A stretch of DNA of 64,000 nucleotides from Vanessa cardui (Eukaryota; Arthropoda; Insecta; Lepidoptera; Nymphalidae). Each line of letters begins with the position of its first letter. Positions within the stretch are counted from its first letter, which is position 1. Below, one piece after another: positions 10,541-23,378 of this stretch. The DNA is taken from the NCBI RefSeq assembly GCF_905220365.1, contig NC_061126.1, positions 14,818,001 through 14,882,000 of the forward strand, read 5' to 3'. The translations under genes were made by a program, and so were the position numbers. The notes under the pieces were generated by a model, which saw only the letters and a list, made by a program, of their open reading frames with translations, did no database searches and was not told the origin of the DNA.

Positions 10541-11247
10541 TATGTACGAAAGAATAATGTAATTATTTTGCAAATTGTTTTATGTGATAAAGAAAATTAA
10601 TTAAATTGCTAGAAGCGATCCCTGCTTAATTATAGTCATAGGTGAGAGGGTCATTAACTTGATTTATTCACACACTTATCTGCTTGAGTTATTTTTAGGC
10701 ACGTGTTGAATAAATTACAGAGGCATTTTTCCGTGTCAGTAACTACACTCATTTTACTAATGAACACCTTTGGGCACAACTCAAGGGGTACGTTTGAATC
10801 AATGAAAGAAGACAACTCTCACTAAGAATTAAAAAAGAAGACAAATAAGAAATATAACCATTATTTGGACATTTTTAAAGTTTCATGTGGAATGTCATTT
10901 ACAAGATTACATGTGTTTGATTGATTGTTATTATCTGTTATTTGATATGTGTCTATTAGATAAGGTATATTACATAACATTAATTTCGTTCAAGGTCAAA
11001 ATTATAAAATAATATTAAAGTCTATCTGTTCCCCTGAATACCTTTAAGCAGTACCAATTTTTCTAATTTTATATAACTATTAAGAATGTAATAGGACCAT
11101 ATTTTACTAAGTGATATATAGTCATCGAGAGTAACAGACCATCGGTACCATGCGGTGTATTAATACCGAGAAGCAGCGGCTTTTTTCAAGTTTCCAGGAA
11201 CGGTACACTGGCTCTTATAGATATATGGAATTGCATTATAAAATCAA
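10541..11247. other. AT-rich DNA, no gene seen
   Basis: No repeat or ORF of note. Confidence 0.5.
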
Positions 11248-11400
11248 ATCAATTTTATTCAAGTAAACTACACAAGAAAGTATTTTTGGATCGTCAAAAT
11301 TTAAACACTACCACAATTTCGGAAAGAGGCCTCCAGCGAGAAAGAAGAAACGGCAAGAAACTCGCATAGTTGTTCATTTCAAATTAACAGATTTACAAGG
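11248..11400 (-). repeat. LINE 3'-tail type E fragment
   Basis: The plus strand shows AAATCAATTTTATTCAAGTA, TTGGATCGTC, a worn ACCACAATTTCGGAAAG and CGGCAAGAAACTC. Reverse-complemented, this is a LINE-like 3' end of the form CCGGTTCTTCTCGG...GAATAAAGTATATTTTGATT. The assignment to a CR1/Jockey-type element is inferred from the tail form. Confidence 0.55.
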
Positions 11401-12442
11401 TTGTTTTTCACAACAATTATTATCACGGAATGACCTATAACCTATATCCAGGAATTTATTCTAAAAAGTATTCTATTAACGAACAATATAATTTAATTTT
11501 TTCTAATTTTTTTTTTTTAATTTTATCATAATTTAAACAAAATGTTTTAATCAAAGGATACGTATAACGTTCCTATATGGCCAGTTGCTTAACCTTAAAA
11601 TCCGACTTATTGCAATCACGCTGCCAATTATAAACTTGGAATAGCAGCCAGTCGGAGTGAAGTTTCCTTAGTTTTCCAAAACATCGTAATGACTTCCTAA
11701 TTGCAATGCCAAGTTCCTAAAACAACTTCTCACGCCCTAGTTCTTAGTTTCACTATCAACAGTTTGTTTCCATCAAAATGTTGTTAAATGTTTAAATTTA
11801 TGTTATTATTATGTATTATTATAATCCGGGACAGCTCAGTGAGAATATACGAAGAACAGAATTGGCATGTGTTTAATTTGCGTTTATTTAAATTAAACAC
11901 GTGGCGAAATTTACTCCATATATCCCTTAATAAACTTAATGACCTTAGGACTTATTTTAGATTTAATATATTTCATAAAGAATAACACAATCCTCTCGAA
12001 TGATCTGAATAATATTGTTTCCATAATGTTTTCCTTTAAACGAGATTAAAATTAATTCATTATAAACGGAATGAGGCCTGAACATAATGTATTAAAGCCA
12101 AGATTAAATTTTTTTTTAAACATTCTTTTTCTATCGTCATTGGTCTATCGAGATGGGATTGCACAACACCCTATGTATCTGTTTATAGCTATTATCCTGA
12201 TAGATCGTCCATGCAATTTTGGTCGTACGCTTTTGTTACTTGATTTTATATAGGCAAACAAGAATCATAAATATATATGTATATTATATAAATATACCAA
12301 TAAGTAAATTCGAATGAGAGCTAAGATTAACAAATTAAATTATACACTTTTTAGAAATTGCCAATTTTGCCGTGTTATTTTTTAGGTTAAAAGTAAATTA
12401 TATAGCTTGTTAATTTTCAACTGCTATCGTCTTGTCTCATTT
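11401..12442. other. AT-rich DNA, no gene seen
   Basis: Nothing beyond chance ORFs of about 60 codons. Confidence 0.5.
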
Positions 12443-12683
12443 TGATAAGGAGGTTATAGAACCTAATTCCAAAATGCTGCTGCAATGTAGGTTGGCGGAT
12501 TCACATATAAGGATTAGAAGATCATTGAAATTAAACACAATATAGTTTCCTTACGATGTATTAATTGACAGCCGAACACGAAATAAATTATAAACACTAA
12601 TTGAGCACATATAAAAACAGAAGTGCTTGCCCTGGGTTTGAACTCACGATCATCACTAGGTTATAAGTCATCTTGACTTTTTA
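12443..12683 (-). repeat. SINE-A, old diverged copy
   Basis: GGAGGTTATAGAACCTAATTCC, GTAGGTTGGCGGATTCACAT, GCCGAACACGAAATAAATTA and GGTTTGAACTC follow the minus-strand SINE-A order with many substitutions. Confidence 0.6.
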
Positions 12684-13396
12684 GGTTGTCAGATATATAG
12701 TTAGTTAATGAGTAATTTCCTTAAATTATTTTGTGTCTTAGCTACATGACACACACAGTTAATTCACTCGTTCAAAGCATCCCACACGGTATTATACACA
12801 CCTATTCGAAAGGGCCCATTAGTCATCATTATATCATAGCTATGGATCTACACTGACCCTACTGTCCTTAACCTAAGCGTGACGAGTCGACCTTCCATCG
12901 GTTCCAATAACTCACATTGTTCATAAGGTGGCTGGGTGCGTAGCAATGCAGTGATTGTCTCTTCGCGATGCATGGCCGAAGGTCAGACAGACCAAAGAAT
13001 TATAGAAATGGCATATTTAGTGTCTTCTTTGGCAGCTGCTGGCTTATGATCCCCAGTGTCACATATATGTAGACTATAAAATGTATAATAATAATAGTAT
13101 TAAAACAAAAAGCCAAGCTCAAGGCAATAACGTAAAATGATATGATTGTATCCAGTTTAATCCTATAACACGACAATTTAAAAGTGCTTATAAATATTAT
13201 TTAATTAAAAATAGATTAAAACCGTTGAAATGATTTTAATTCAATATATTTAACCCTGAGAGAAACTTTAATTTAAATTGCATTGAAAGTTTTCTATGTT
13301 ATGTCGGTGATGCGTTTTACTTACGATATACTGGTTTTGGTAAATATTTCGTAAATCCTACATGTCTATTATAACTAAATACCTTTACCACTGCTG
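12684..13396. other. Single-copy DNA with a GC-richer patch
   Basis: The patch near 12780-13060 is less AT-rich than its flanks and matches no other part of the window. No ORF or splice structure convinces me. Confidence 0.4.
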
Positions 13397-13680
13397 CTGT
13401 TGTGATGGCCTAGTGGTTAGAACGAGTGCATCCTAACCGATAATATATATACAATAAAACCCAGGCAAGCACCACTATATATATGTGCTTAATTTGTGTT
13501 TATAATTCATCTCGTGCTCTGCGGTGAAGGAAAACATCGTGAGGAAACCTGCATGTGTGCAATTTCATCGAAATTTTGGAACAGCGTGTTGGAATATGTT
13601 CCAAACTCTCTTCTTAGTTGAAGAGTGGGCCTTATCCAAGCAGTAGGAAATTTAAAGGCTGTTACTTTACTTTACTTTTA
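13397..13680 (+). mobile_element. SINE-A, near complete, TTTAC-type tail
   Basis: The head reads TGATGGCCTAGTGGTTAGAAC, the body CATCGTGAGGAAACCTGCATG, and the end GGCTGTTACTTTACTTTACT. A small ATATATATACAATAAAA disruption replaces the B-box side of the head. Confidence 0.8.
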
Positions 13681-14319
13681 CCTTTACCACTTCTATGAGA
13701 CGCGTTGTTCTCAGGTATATTATGACATAATGATGCGATAAATTTACATACAAACATTAGAACGTAACGAGAATGAAATACTTTTGCAGAATTTCTATGT
13801 TTATCTGAAATAATAACAATTCATTGGTTACAAGCCTTAAATTTTTATCGCTAGTTAGTTTTAAGTTAAAATTTAAATAGTAGAAAGCGTGTCGTAATTT
13901 TCATCAGAAAAAAATGATTTATCAAATATCTTTAGAGCTAATGTATTATGTTTATAAATATTTCTTTAAATTTTCCTAAAATTATTATTATTGTAAAAAC
14001 TTGTTACTATAATTATGTTTTAATTGCAAGATTATATTACATATATATTATTGTCCCAAGGTCTACCGAATATAAATTTAAAATAATTAGCCATACGCGC
14101 GAAATTATAAAAGGTAAAATCCTTAAGGTGTATTCACACATACGCGTAATATAAAAACCAGAGTTTGATAAAAAAACCATTGTCATAAACAGGGTTCAAA
14201 TTTGTAATCATTAGGGCCATTACCTTGACCACTCGCCTTTAATATACTAATTTATCTACAACTACCTAGCCATAACATACCGAGGAATTGACTACAATAC
14301 AGGCATAGTTTGTCATTTG
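13681..14319. other. AT-rich DNA, no gene seen
   Basis: Nothing recognised. Confidence 0.5.
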
Positions 14320-14690
14320 ACATTTACAATCTATACATATAGTTAAATTGGAGTGTCTGCTTATAATGAAGTCACAACAATTCAAGTATTTTTTATTCAA
14401 GTAGTCTTTTACAAACACTTTTGGATCGTCATTTAACAAATATTTTAAGTGTAGCCATTCTTAAAATAATTGATTTTTACTAAACACATACATCTATACA
14501 TGGTGCAAATAACAAAATAATATTTTTTACAATTTTTGTCAATCTGTCCGGCTGGACCGATTTTGATGGGACTTTAACTGCCAGATAGCTGATGTAATAA
14601 GAAGTTACTTAAGCTACTTTTATTTTAAAATTATGTCTAAAATTTTAGTTTAATTTAAACGCGTACAAGGTTGCGTACACAGTTTGTATA
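14320..14690 (+). repeat. Helitron-like family H copy with an insertion
   Basis: Family H order: TTTACAATCTATACATATAG, AAATTGGAGTGTCTGC, TTTTTTACAATTTTTGTC, CTGGACCGATTTTGATGGGA, CTGATGTAATAAGAAGTTAC, then AAACGCGTACAAGG. A type E tail fragment interrupts it at about 14385-14467. Confidence 0.6.
14385..14467 (-). repeat. LINE-tail type E fragment nested in family H
   Basis: TTTTTATTCAAGTAGTC, CACTTTTGGATCGTCATTTA and AAGTGTAGCCATTC match the inverted type E tail. They sit inside the Helitron-like copy, so this insertion is the younger one. Confidence 0.55.
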
Positions 14691-15415
14691 AATAACATAA
14701 ATAACAGAATGTTCTTTTAAAAAACATTATACTAGTATTTATATACACATATTTTAAAATAATATATCATTTCTTTTATTTTAAGACAAATATTTAAAAT
14801 AACGAAGAAGGAAACTATTTCCAATGTTTTCCGTAAAATATTTCGGCCCTTACTTTCCGTTGTTACATTTTATCATTTGCAAATAAATTTGATTTAACGT
14901 CGAAACAAAAGTCCAGACAATTGTATAATGTAATATTTCACGAAATAAATATATTCAAATGCGTATTCGAAAGATTTGCTTAGAATGATGTTTTCATAAA
15001 TTCAATTTTAACGAAATTGTTATCAAAATCGGATCTAATGCAATCAGTTTCTGCTTTGTTGAACGCAACATTGATATAAGAAGGCTTCAATTTCCCAGAG
15101 CCTTGAAGCGTCTTGCTTTTATTAGAACATCGAAGATCTGACAAAAGACTAAATTGAGAATTTTAATCTTAATTTATATTCATAGAACTATAATTAGTTA
15201 TTTTACGGCTCACGTCGCATTTATAATGGCAGTTTCTAATTAATATTTCTTTAAAAAGTTTCTTTATAATAAACTTTGTGAAGCAACCGTTCAAAACACA
15301 GATTTATCTAGACAATCTATCTAATGAAAACCTCTTTGGGTAAGTATTTACGTTTAAACAGTTAAAGTAAATAGAAATTCATTTCGTGTTTTCATATACA
15401 CTTATATAATCTCAA
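14691..15415. other. AT-rich DNA, no gene seen
   Basis: No repeats or coding sequence recognised. Confidence 0.5.
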
Positions 15416-15704
15416 TTTTTTTTTATGGAAAAAATTGGCGGTTAGCAAATGGGCCATCTGATGGTAAGTGGTCACTATCACCCATAGACAATGACGCTGT
15501 AAGGAATATGAACTATTCCTTACATCGTCAATGTGCCACCAACCTTGGGAACTAAGTATTATGTCCCTTGTGCCTGTAGTTACACTGGCTCACTCACCCT
15601 TCAAACCGGAACACAACAATACTGCGTACTGTTGTTTAGCGGTAGAATATCTGATGAGTGAGTGGTACCTACCCAGGCGGGCTTGCACTAACCCTAGCAC
15701 CAAG
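15416..15704 (+). repeat. Family B, full-length copy
   Basis: It has the family order, from TTTTTTATGGAAAAAATTGG to CTAGCACCAAG. Its internal ORF is not conserved between copies. Confidence 0.85.
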
Positions 15705-16130
15705 AATTACATGTAAACAAAGAGTAAAATACATTAATTATAGACGGATTTAATTGATCGCCCACTTAGTGTTTGAAAATAACTCACGCACTTATTCTGA
15801 GCACAGTTGCCAACACTTTATTATGATTAGAATGGGTATATTTATTGTTTTATGTGATTTTAATTATTGGGTTTGCGATATGCTATTAAAGTGTTCTAGC
15901 ATTCTTCCCCCTGTATCTGTTATCAGATATCTGTATGTTCGTTCGTGTATAATTCATACATAGCTACCATTTTCATTGGCCCCTTTAAGTTGGGATGCAT
16001 AAAATACTTCCTCAGCAGATGATTAAGTTGTACAATGAACCCATGTGCCAAATTGCAACGTTCTGAGTTCAAAAGTTTTGGTTGTATGGGGATCATTGAT
16101 ACGCATACAGAACAAATAAGTTTATTTTTT
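15705..16130. other. Single-copy DNA, no gene seen
   Basis: Short ORFs only. No motif recognised. Confidence 0.5.
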
Positions 16131-16399
16131 ATTTTTTATGGTATAGGTTGGCGGACGTGCATATGGGCCACCTGATGGTAAGTGGTCACCATCACCCATA
16201 GACATTGACGCTGTACGAAATATTAAATATTCCTTATATCGTCAATGCGCCACCAAACTTGGAAACTAAGATGTTATGTCACTTGTGCCTGTAGATACAC
16301 TGGCTCACTCACTCTTCTAACCGCCAATAATACAGCGTACTGTTGTTCAGCGGTAGAATATCTGATGAGTTGGTGGTACCTACCCAGACGGGCTTGCAA
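16131..16399 (+). repeat. Family B, near full-length copy
   Basis: It runs from TTTTTTATGGTATAGG to CCCAGACGGGCTTGCA, with the last ~15 bp lost. Confidence 0.85.
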
Positions 16400-17564
16400 T
16401 AAAAAAAATCGGTAGTATAAATAAAATAAAGCACAATCGGTAGAATTCTAAGACGTATTTAAATAAGAATTGTATATCTTAATAAAATATTTTGCGTGAA
16501 TATTCCGTCTTCGTTATTTATAACGAACCCTACAACAAAAGGTCACAGTATTAATCTAATTCTCAAATATCGATTCCACACCGTTCTACAATTGAACTTA
16601 ATATTCATATTGTATCCAGAACAAACTAGTTTTGCTCTTGGCAAAATAGAATTGTATTACTTCTCGTCCAATTTGTTTGACATAATAATTTAACACACTA
16701 TACATAATAATGAATTTAATTTCTTATAAAATATCCAGTACTAATACAATTTATTGAAGAGTGTTTCAATTGCTTTAAAGTAAATGAAATAATATACATT
16801 TTAATATAATTTTAAATATCTGTTCTTCTTTTAAATCTTGTTATCACTCTAAGCGTATTATTTAACTAAATTAAGAGTACAAAATAAAAATATGACTGTT
16901 ATCTAAAAACGTCGCATTTTGAATGTAGTCGTATTATAGTGACAATTATATACTCTTTACTGGAATTCAAAAGTAATTCTATGTACATAAGTTAAATATA
17001 AGCATGAAAGGAATTACCTAAGGTATAAATAATATAGTGCAATAATAAAAAAAATGTCTGTGTCATACAAAACGAAGTACGCTAACAACCAAAAGACATT
17101 GGTAAATATACCCCCCCCCCCCCTTTAAACAAAGGTCAATACCCTCGGTTTGTGGAGGCTTCGAGTCATAACATGTCTTAAGAATTATGACAATCGGTAT
17201 AGCAGTGCTCGCATGTGTAGACGACGAGTGAATAAAAACTCTATATTCGGTTCCCAGGGGTCAGCGTAGTTTCGAAGATTTCTCCTGAGTAAAAAGGAAT
17301 GTAATTGCGTCTAGCGATACCTATGAGATATCATACATGTTGTTACTAAGCATATCTGTAAATATATTTTATAACATTATAATTCTAAGGATCTATTAAA
17401 ATCATTTTGTAACTTATCTTCAACGCTTTGATTAAAATGTCGATGGGTTCATTGAACTTTTGGACCCATTTTAACCTTTCATCATCATCCAAGACGCGCA
17501 AATTAAGTCATAAAAGTACCGAAAACAAAATAATAAATATTGGTCAACATTAATCTGATGACTG
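16400..17564. other. AT-rich DNA with a 13-C homopolymer
   Basis: No gene seen. A run of 13 C lies at 17111-17123. Homopolymers like this are prone to length and assembly errors. Confidence 0.55.
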
Positions 17565-17767
17565 ATCCCAATATAAGTAGCTAAAGCACTTACGTTATGG
17601 AAAATCAGAAGTAACTACGGTACTACATATATCCAGACCCAAGACAACATGTAAAACTAATGAACTTTTCCTACACCAACTCGGTTGGGAATCGAACCCA
17701 GGACCTCAAAGTGGCATAGCCATGAAAACCGGTGTACACACTACTCGACCACGGTGGTCGTCATACC
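17565..17767 (-). repeat. SINE-D, near complete, minus strand
   Basis: The reverse complement gives the tRNA-like head GACCACCGTGGTCGAGTAGT, a GGTTCGATTCCC B box, the GTTCATTAGTTTTACATG body and GATCAGTCATCAGA at the end. Confidence 0.75.
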
Positions 17768-19189
17768 TCTTTTAGTACACTGCAAAAAGGCCAAAAAGTA
17801 ATTAGTTTATAGGACCTCCAACAGATTTAGCTATAGAAGATTCGATATCAATTGAAAAGACAAAAATTAATATAGCATTACGATAAATCATATTTCTCAT
17901 ATCATTGCTGAATAGTCCTTTCATCGAACACAATTCTTGATCCCATGAACAATGGTCACACAATATTTTAGGTGCTGTTCGAAATATTAAGCAAGTGAAT
18001 TATTAATTTTCCTTACATACTACAAACGTTCTTGAATTACCAAATATGACTGAATCTATTGCAATCAAATATAATACAGCTCAGCAGGCGAATGTTTTAG
18101 TCAATAGTATGGCAGTTGATATTATTTAGTACGTTAATTAACTAGCACCAAAGATTGCGAACTTAAGCCCGGCTGAGTACCACTGAATCTTCATGAGATT
18201 TGATAATTATGTACAAAATAATATATATAAAAATAATTGACTATTTAACTGATTTCAAAAAAGGAGGCCAGAAATCTAAAATATATCTAGGAAAAAATAT
18301 TACGAGAATATTTTAAGAAATATTTGTTTTACAAATTAACTTTTGCACGACAATATATTGTGTCAATCAAGGGATTCATATCGCTTCTTTCTCTTGATTG
18401 GCAAGGCGCGTGCCCTTGGCTGACGCCGACTTCAAAAATAACAATAATTTTAACTAAAACTAGATATTAATTAGTAAAACCACTTCTAAGATCATATAAT
18501 TAAGTTATTTGCAAGTAACCATGCATTTTATTAGAAGACGATTGTCTTCAAGCAGACAGACAGCGAAATTTAGAACTAGCACAGTGAAGCAATATTTAAA
18601 TTATGATGATTTCAATTTTTAGAACCCATTTTATTTCAGGGATATCTTTTTATGACATTTTTAGAACACACTAATATTGTTATCTATATACGTACGGAAT
18701 TAAACAACGATGGTTACAAAGAGAAAAACACTACATTTATTTTATGTATCGAACACACACACACATTCAAAGCCTCGACAAGAAGTAACAGAAAAAACTC
18801 TACTAGTAATAAATCCGTGGAATATTAAAAATAGAAATATCATAATTGGTCAACTAACGATAATGGCACTAATTGAAACATTGAATGACACGTAGACGTC
18901 AAAATTTTTCCTAATATATTCATATGAACGATGGTTCCATTAATATTTTCACTGGCTTAATTATACCTTTTTTCCAAACAGCGCAAAATTGATAAAACAT
19001 AATACAGAGAACCAAACCGAAGATTGTAAGCCGATTTTGATGATGTTGTTTTTTTTTTCGAAAAGATAAAATTCCTAAATTTAAAATATTTTAAGAGAGT
19101 AGACTATCGCAGCACCTTAAGAAATTAGTACCATTATTTAATAATCGAATAGCAATTGTTTTGTATTGCAAGCCTTCATTAAAATTATA
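17768..19189. other. AT-rich single-copy DNA, no gene seen
   Basis: Contains a short ACACACACAC run near 18757 and otherwise nothing recognised. Confidence 0.5.
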
Positions 19190-19400
19190 ACACTTCTCCG
19201 TATTGCCTCCACTGGTGCCAAGAGGGTTCATTTTTGCCTAGGGGGTCGGAATTGCAATTCAACGGGGAAATACTGCGAGCATACTTGCCACTACGCGGTC
19301 ATGATTTGTATTTGTATATACATAAGTTTATAAGTTAAGACATTTTTAACTTTACCGTTTCATAAATTAAAATCATTTCAAAATAATACATTGTTAAAGA
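19190..19400 (+). repeat. LINE remnant
   Basis: In one frame the sequence near 19248-19290 reads GIAIQRGNTASILAT. The same kind of motif precedes the 3' UTR of common lepidopteran non-LTR elements. The surrounding frame is broken. An AT-rich stretch follows, as in a 3' UTR. Confidence 0.4.
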
Positions 19401-19499
19401 AGGCATATTATTCAATACAAGATTATTCAGACGATAAAAAAGCGTGGAATTATTATTTGTTGATTTCGAGGCAGGATATATTACATGCATATATAATTG

Positions 19500-19665
19500 T
19501 AATTAACTAACATGATTGTTTTTTTAAATGTGGAAAAAGAGTAACAACTGATTTTATTGCCGGTTCTTCTCGGTAGAATCTACTTTCCGAATCAGTGGTA
19601 GTTACTGCCTTCACTGTCTTTCCCTACTTGAATTAAGTATATTTTGATATCTTGATTAAGGCCTC
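19500..19665 (+). repeat. LINE 3'-tail type E
   Basis: CGGTTCTTCTCGGTAGAATC, ACTTTCCGAATCAGTGGTAG, then TTGAATTAAGTATATTTTGA: a 3' end with the ATTTTGAT tail motif. Closely related copies lie at 24320 and 48340. Confidence 0.65.
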
Positions 19666-19884
19666 AATATTCGTAATAATACTTAAATATATACTAACTA
19701 CAAAAAATGCAATTTTTAATTAAAATCGATTGTAAATTTAAAATCTGTTTTATTTTTGACAAATAACAATAACAGTTTTTTAGTTTAGTAGGTATTTATT
19801 TCAACCGGTTTACTGTAAGCCGTGTCATTAAGCTTTAAGAAATATTTTTTAGACACAATTTTATTTGTATCATTTCATCATCAT

Positions 19885-20112
19885 CATTACATCGTATAAA
19901 ACATCGCTTACCGTCTGTCCGTGTGTATGCTTAGATCTTTAAAATTACGCAACAGATTTTGCTGCGGTTTCTTTTAATAGATAGAGTGAATCGAGAGAAA
20001 GGTTTTAAAATATAATACATGGACAATATAGTAAAGAAACACTGATACAAATTCTGTAGTATATTTATATCAGTATTGGAACCGTGAAAAGCCGGGGTGG
20101 GCGCTAGTTTGT
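19885..20112 (-). repeat. Family C repeat, inverted
   Basis: It begins CATCATCATTACATCG (the reverse complement of a GATGATGATG tail) and runs through TTACGCAACAGATTTTG, TAGATAGAGTGAATCGAGAG and ATGGACAATATAGTAAAGAA to GCCGGGGTGGGCGCTAGT. Confidence 0.7.
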
Positions 20113-21279
20113 ATATAAAACGATCATAGTAAGAAATGTAATTAATTTGAAAATAATTTTAAATTAAATTGTCTTTCCTGTCTTTTAATCTATATACAAC
20201 TAGGTATTTAATTTATCTATTAACCCAATGTCGGCTATCGTGAAGGAACCCTTTTCAGGAAAACTCTTCAACACAAGGTATACTACTGGGAGCCGTTAAT
20301 CAAAATTAGAATTTAATTAACTCCTTTGTCAAGCTCTGGAAAAGATTAATGAAATATAAAGGGAAGTATATTAAACATCTTGAAAATTCTACAGTGTCCC
20401 GTTTATATGTTATCAAAAAAAAATTAACATTTTTTTTTTTGGTATACTTCTGGCTTGGAACCTCGGATATTCAATTTTATGACCAAACTTTTATCAATCT
20501 TAAAATGTATACTAATAGTATTTGAATATAAGATTTATATTAAGATATTATAATTAATTTGTTCTGCTCTTATTAAGTTTTTTGTTTTGTTTTAAGTTGA
20601 AACTTTAGTGGTGTAAGTGCTAATTTTATGTAGCTTTAATTATACTGTTTTGAAATTTAAACTCCAAGGATGGCTAATTTTTATATCTTGCAAGACCTCT
20701 CCCTCCTTCCCCTAAAACGCAAGTAAAACTTGGGGTGACAAACAGTCTATATGTGTTTATGTATGTTTATGTATATGTAGAAGAAAAAAAAAAAAGTAAA
20801 AGAAGCAAAGACATAAATTGAAAAGTATTTTTTAAGCATACATTATTTCGCGAGTGAACTACGGTCATGACCTTATGGTTACGTGAACAACTATACTATA
20901 TACATAGTTCTACAATAATATGTTCTGTATATAATACATGCGTGTTATGTACGTACTTGTGTAATATTTTTGATATCATACACGAAACAGCTCTTAGTTG
21001 TTTTGGTCTTCGAAGAACAAAGCACGTGTTCTCGTTCAAAGACGGCGGTAGGAAGTTGGCCCTTTGTTTACTCCCCAGAACTTTTCCGCAGTACTTGGAG
21101 AATGTTAACGCTTTAAATTGTTTTTGTCGGTGACGTTTCGAACAGGATATATCTAACATCCTGTTCATGAGCGAGTTTTAATTACACCTTCTAGTGATTA
21201 CTGATAATTATAAAATAAATCTGATAATGTCTTTTTTATCTGGTTAGCTTGGAAAGCTGTACATTTCCATATCCTGATT
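20113..21279. other. Mostly AT-rich DNA, one GC-richer island
   Basis: No gene seen. The part at about 20980-21150 (GGTCTTCGAAGAACAAAGCA; AAAGACGGCGGTAGGAAG) is more balanced in composition and open in two frames for about 90 codons. Neither peptide looks like a known protein. Candidate conserved non-coding element. Confidence 0.35.
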
Positions 21280-21495
21280 ATGTAACCTGTAAATGTTGCA
21301 CTGTTAGGGTACGGCCTTATCTCCCTTTGTAAAAAGTTTGGAGCTGATCCCTCTGTGGTGTAATGACAGTGGTTGAAAACACAAGGGGCAGAAATTCATT
21401 GAAATAAGACTCATAAAAATTTCCTCATGATGATTTCCTTCACCAATGACCACATGAAAATTTAGTTGCGCTTTGCCGGATTTGAACCCGTAAAA
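21280..21495 (-). repeat. SINE-A, old diverged copy
   Basis: CCTGTAAATGTTGCACTGTTAG, TTCCTCATGATGATTTCC and GGATTTGAACCCG keep the minus-strand SINE-A order. Confidence 0.55.
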
Positions 21496-21789
21496 ACTTA
21501 TTTATTTTATTATAATATATACATATACCGAGTATTAGGAGTAAGGTATCAGGTATCGTCCAGAGTAAAATAGCATTTATTCTTTCATTTAGTTCAAGTT
21601 TGCTTTTTTTACCAAATTTCGTTCCAATAGCTTGGTCGTAGAAGAAGAGGCAGACAGTCAGTCTTTTCAGATTCATTATTTACGGTAATCAATTAGTGTA
21701 TAATAGATGCTTTGAGATTTGACTTTAATTAATTAATTTGACTTAACTCTTTATAATTATATCATGAATATCATAATTTTAATTAAAAA

Positions 21790-22030
21790 CTAGTTATGCC
21801 CGCGATTTCCTGCGCTTTTGAATTTAACAAAGAGTTATTGTTATAGCGTCTAACATTAATAGCCTCTTACGTAATTAAGATACTCTTTATTATATCAGCT
21901 TTCACTCACTGAAAGTCATATCAAAATCAGTTCAGACGATCCGGCGATTAGTCGGAACAAACAAACAGAGTGACCGCTAAACAGAAAAAAGTCAGCGTGT
22001 GAACCGTATATAGATTAGCTACATATGCAT
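21790..22030 (-). repeat. Helitron-like family H, well-preserved inverted copy
   Basis: It begins ACTAGTTATGCCCGCGATTT, whose reverse complement is a CGCGGGCATAACTAGT terminus. It then has CAGCTTTCACTCACTGAAAG, AAATCAGTTCAGACGATCC and AGTCGGAACAAACAAACAG. CTAGT at the terminus fits a Helitron 3' end. No coding sequence. Confidence 0.55.
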
Positions 22031-22384
22031 TTAATACACAGCGGATATTTTTATATTACAAACAGATTTTCTAATTTTATTATATGAGTAAAATATAAAA
22101 AAAAGTTAATATCTTAGTGTTTTGTAAATGTATCTGTATGTATGTGTATTTGTAAATATTTTATAGTCTAATGAATCCTCTGTCTTGCGAGACATAATAT
22201 ATTATTTCTTTCACGAGATATTTTTCGTTTATTCGTTTTTAATATCAAATTTAATATAACTAATTTGAGGAATGGTATACGAGTCTCGCTCATACTATAT
22301 TAAAATATTAATATATTTTTAATATTTCAATTTATATGTAATATATGAAAGTACATCATATTTGTAAGTTAGAAATATGACAAT

Positions 22385-22760
22385 CGATTTTCATGCTTGT
22401 TTATGAGTGAAATATAGATGATATAATGTTTTTGAAAAGGTCTTATCACCTAAGAGGATGAAATTGGGAACGAATTTCGTCCTTTTCCTTGTTAGAGATT
22501 TAGAAATCGGTGTTTAGTCATCTATTCAGAAATAAAATATGACAAAAAATGTTGTTATAATGTTTTTGAAAACTTATAACTGCAGAGGATGAAATAGGGG
22601 TTGAAAAATTTTATTCTTATTACCGAAGGTAAAACTATGAAATTCATTGTTTATGAGTTAAGTCAGCTTTTCAAGCGGTTTTAAATATCCAATAATATTA
22701 GAGTTTTTAAGGGGATGAAACTTATCGAAACCGAAGAAAAATTTAGATCAATTACTAAAC
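22385..22760. repeat. Degenerate repeated GGATGAAA blocks
   Basis: Three imperfect segments each pair ATGTTTTTGAAAA or a similar block with GAGGATGAAATTGGG, GAGGATGAAATAGGGG or GGGGATGAAACTT. They look like worn internal repeats of a mobile element. Class unknown. Confidence 0.4.
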
Positions 22761-22884
22761 ACTCTAATACCTATTTAAGAATATACAATAGGTTTCGTAA
22801 TAATGTTTCCGATGAAATATTCCATCGAATACACAGCGAGTAGTTTCTACAAATAACTAGTCAAAATACAACAAATACACTTCA

Positions 22885-23105
22885 AATAATAATAATTTAT
22901 TTATTCCATACAAAAATAATCTTTATAAACAGTTACATAGTTGAACTAAGACAAAAGCCTCAATGTATTATAACACGGTCATCAAAAGAAACACAGATCA
23001 AGTACTGGCTTTCCTAGCTAGGCTGATTCAATAACCTGTGTTAAGGATAAACAATCCTCTCCCCGGAAGTTGGGATATTTAAAATACATTAGAAATATCA
23101 CCTAG
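22885..23105 (-). repeat. Probable LINE 3' UTR fragment
   Basis: The plus strand begins with AATAATAATTTATTTATTCC, which is a reverse-complemented AAAT-type tail, followed by a moderately GC-rich 180-bp segment. Family B begins right after it. Class inferred from the tail alone. Confidence 0.35.
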
Positions 23106-23123
23106 GTAGTTACAAAATAATTA

Positions 23124-23378
23124 CTTGGTTGTAGAGCTTTGTGCAAGCCCGTCTGGGCAGGTACGACCCACTCATTAGTTATTCTACCGCCAAATAACAG
23201 TACTCAGTATTGTTGTGTTTCGCTTTGAAAGGTAAAAATCTTAGTTCCCAAGGTTGGTGGCGCATTGACGATGTAAAGAATAGTTCATATTTCATACAGT
23301 GTCATTGTCTATGGGTGATGGTGACCACTTACCATTAGGTGGCCCATATGCTCGGCCGCCAACCTATACCATAAAAAT
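23124..23378 (-). repeat. Family B, near full-length, minus strand
   Basis: The reverse complement gives the family from ATGGTATAGGTTGGCGGCC to CAAAGCTCTAC. A block in the middle (the GGCTCACTCACCC area) is deleted. Confidence 0.85.

Noticed and set aside
15531..15716. ORFs inside family B copies (also 62374-62619, 31787-31993)
   Set aside because: Frames and lengths are not conserved between copies, so family B is not protein-coding.
20867..21168. Overlapping 88- and 90-codon ORFs on both strands
   Set aside because: They occupy the same GC-richer patch on opposite strands. Neither resembles a protein and no exon borders are visible.
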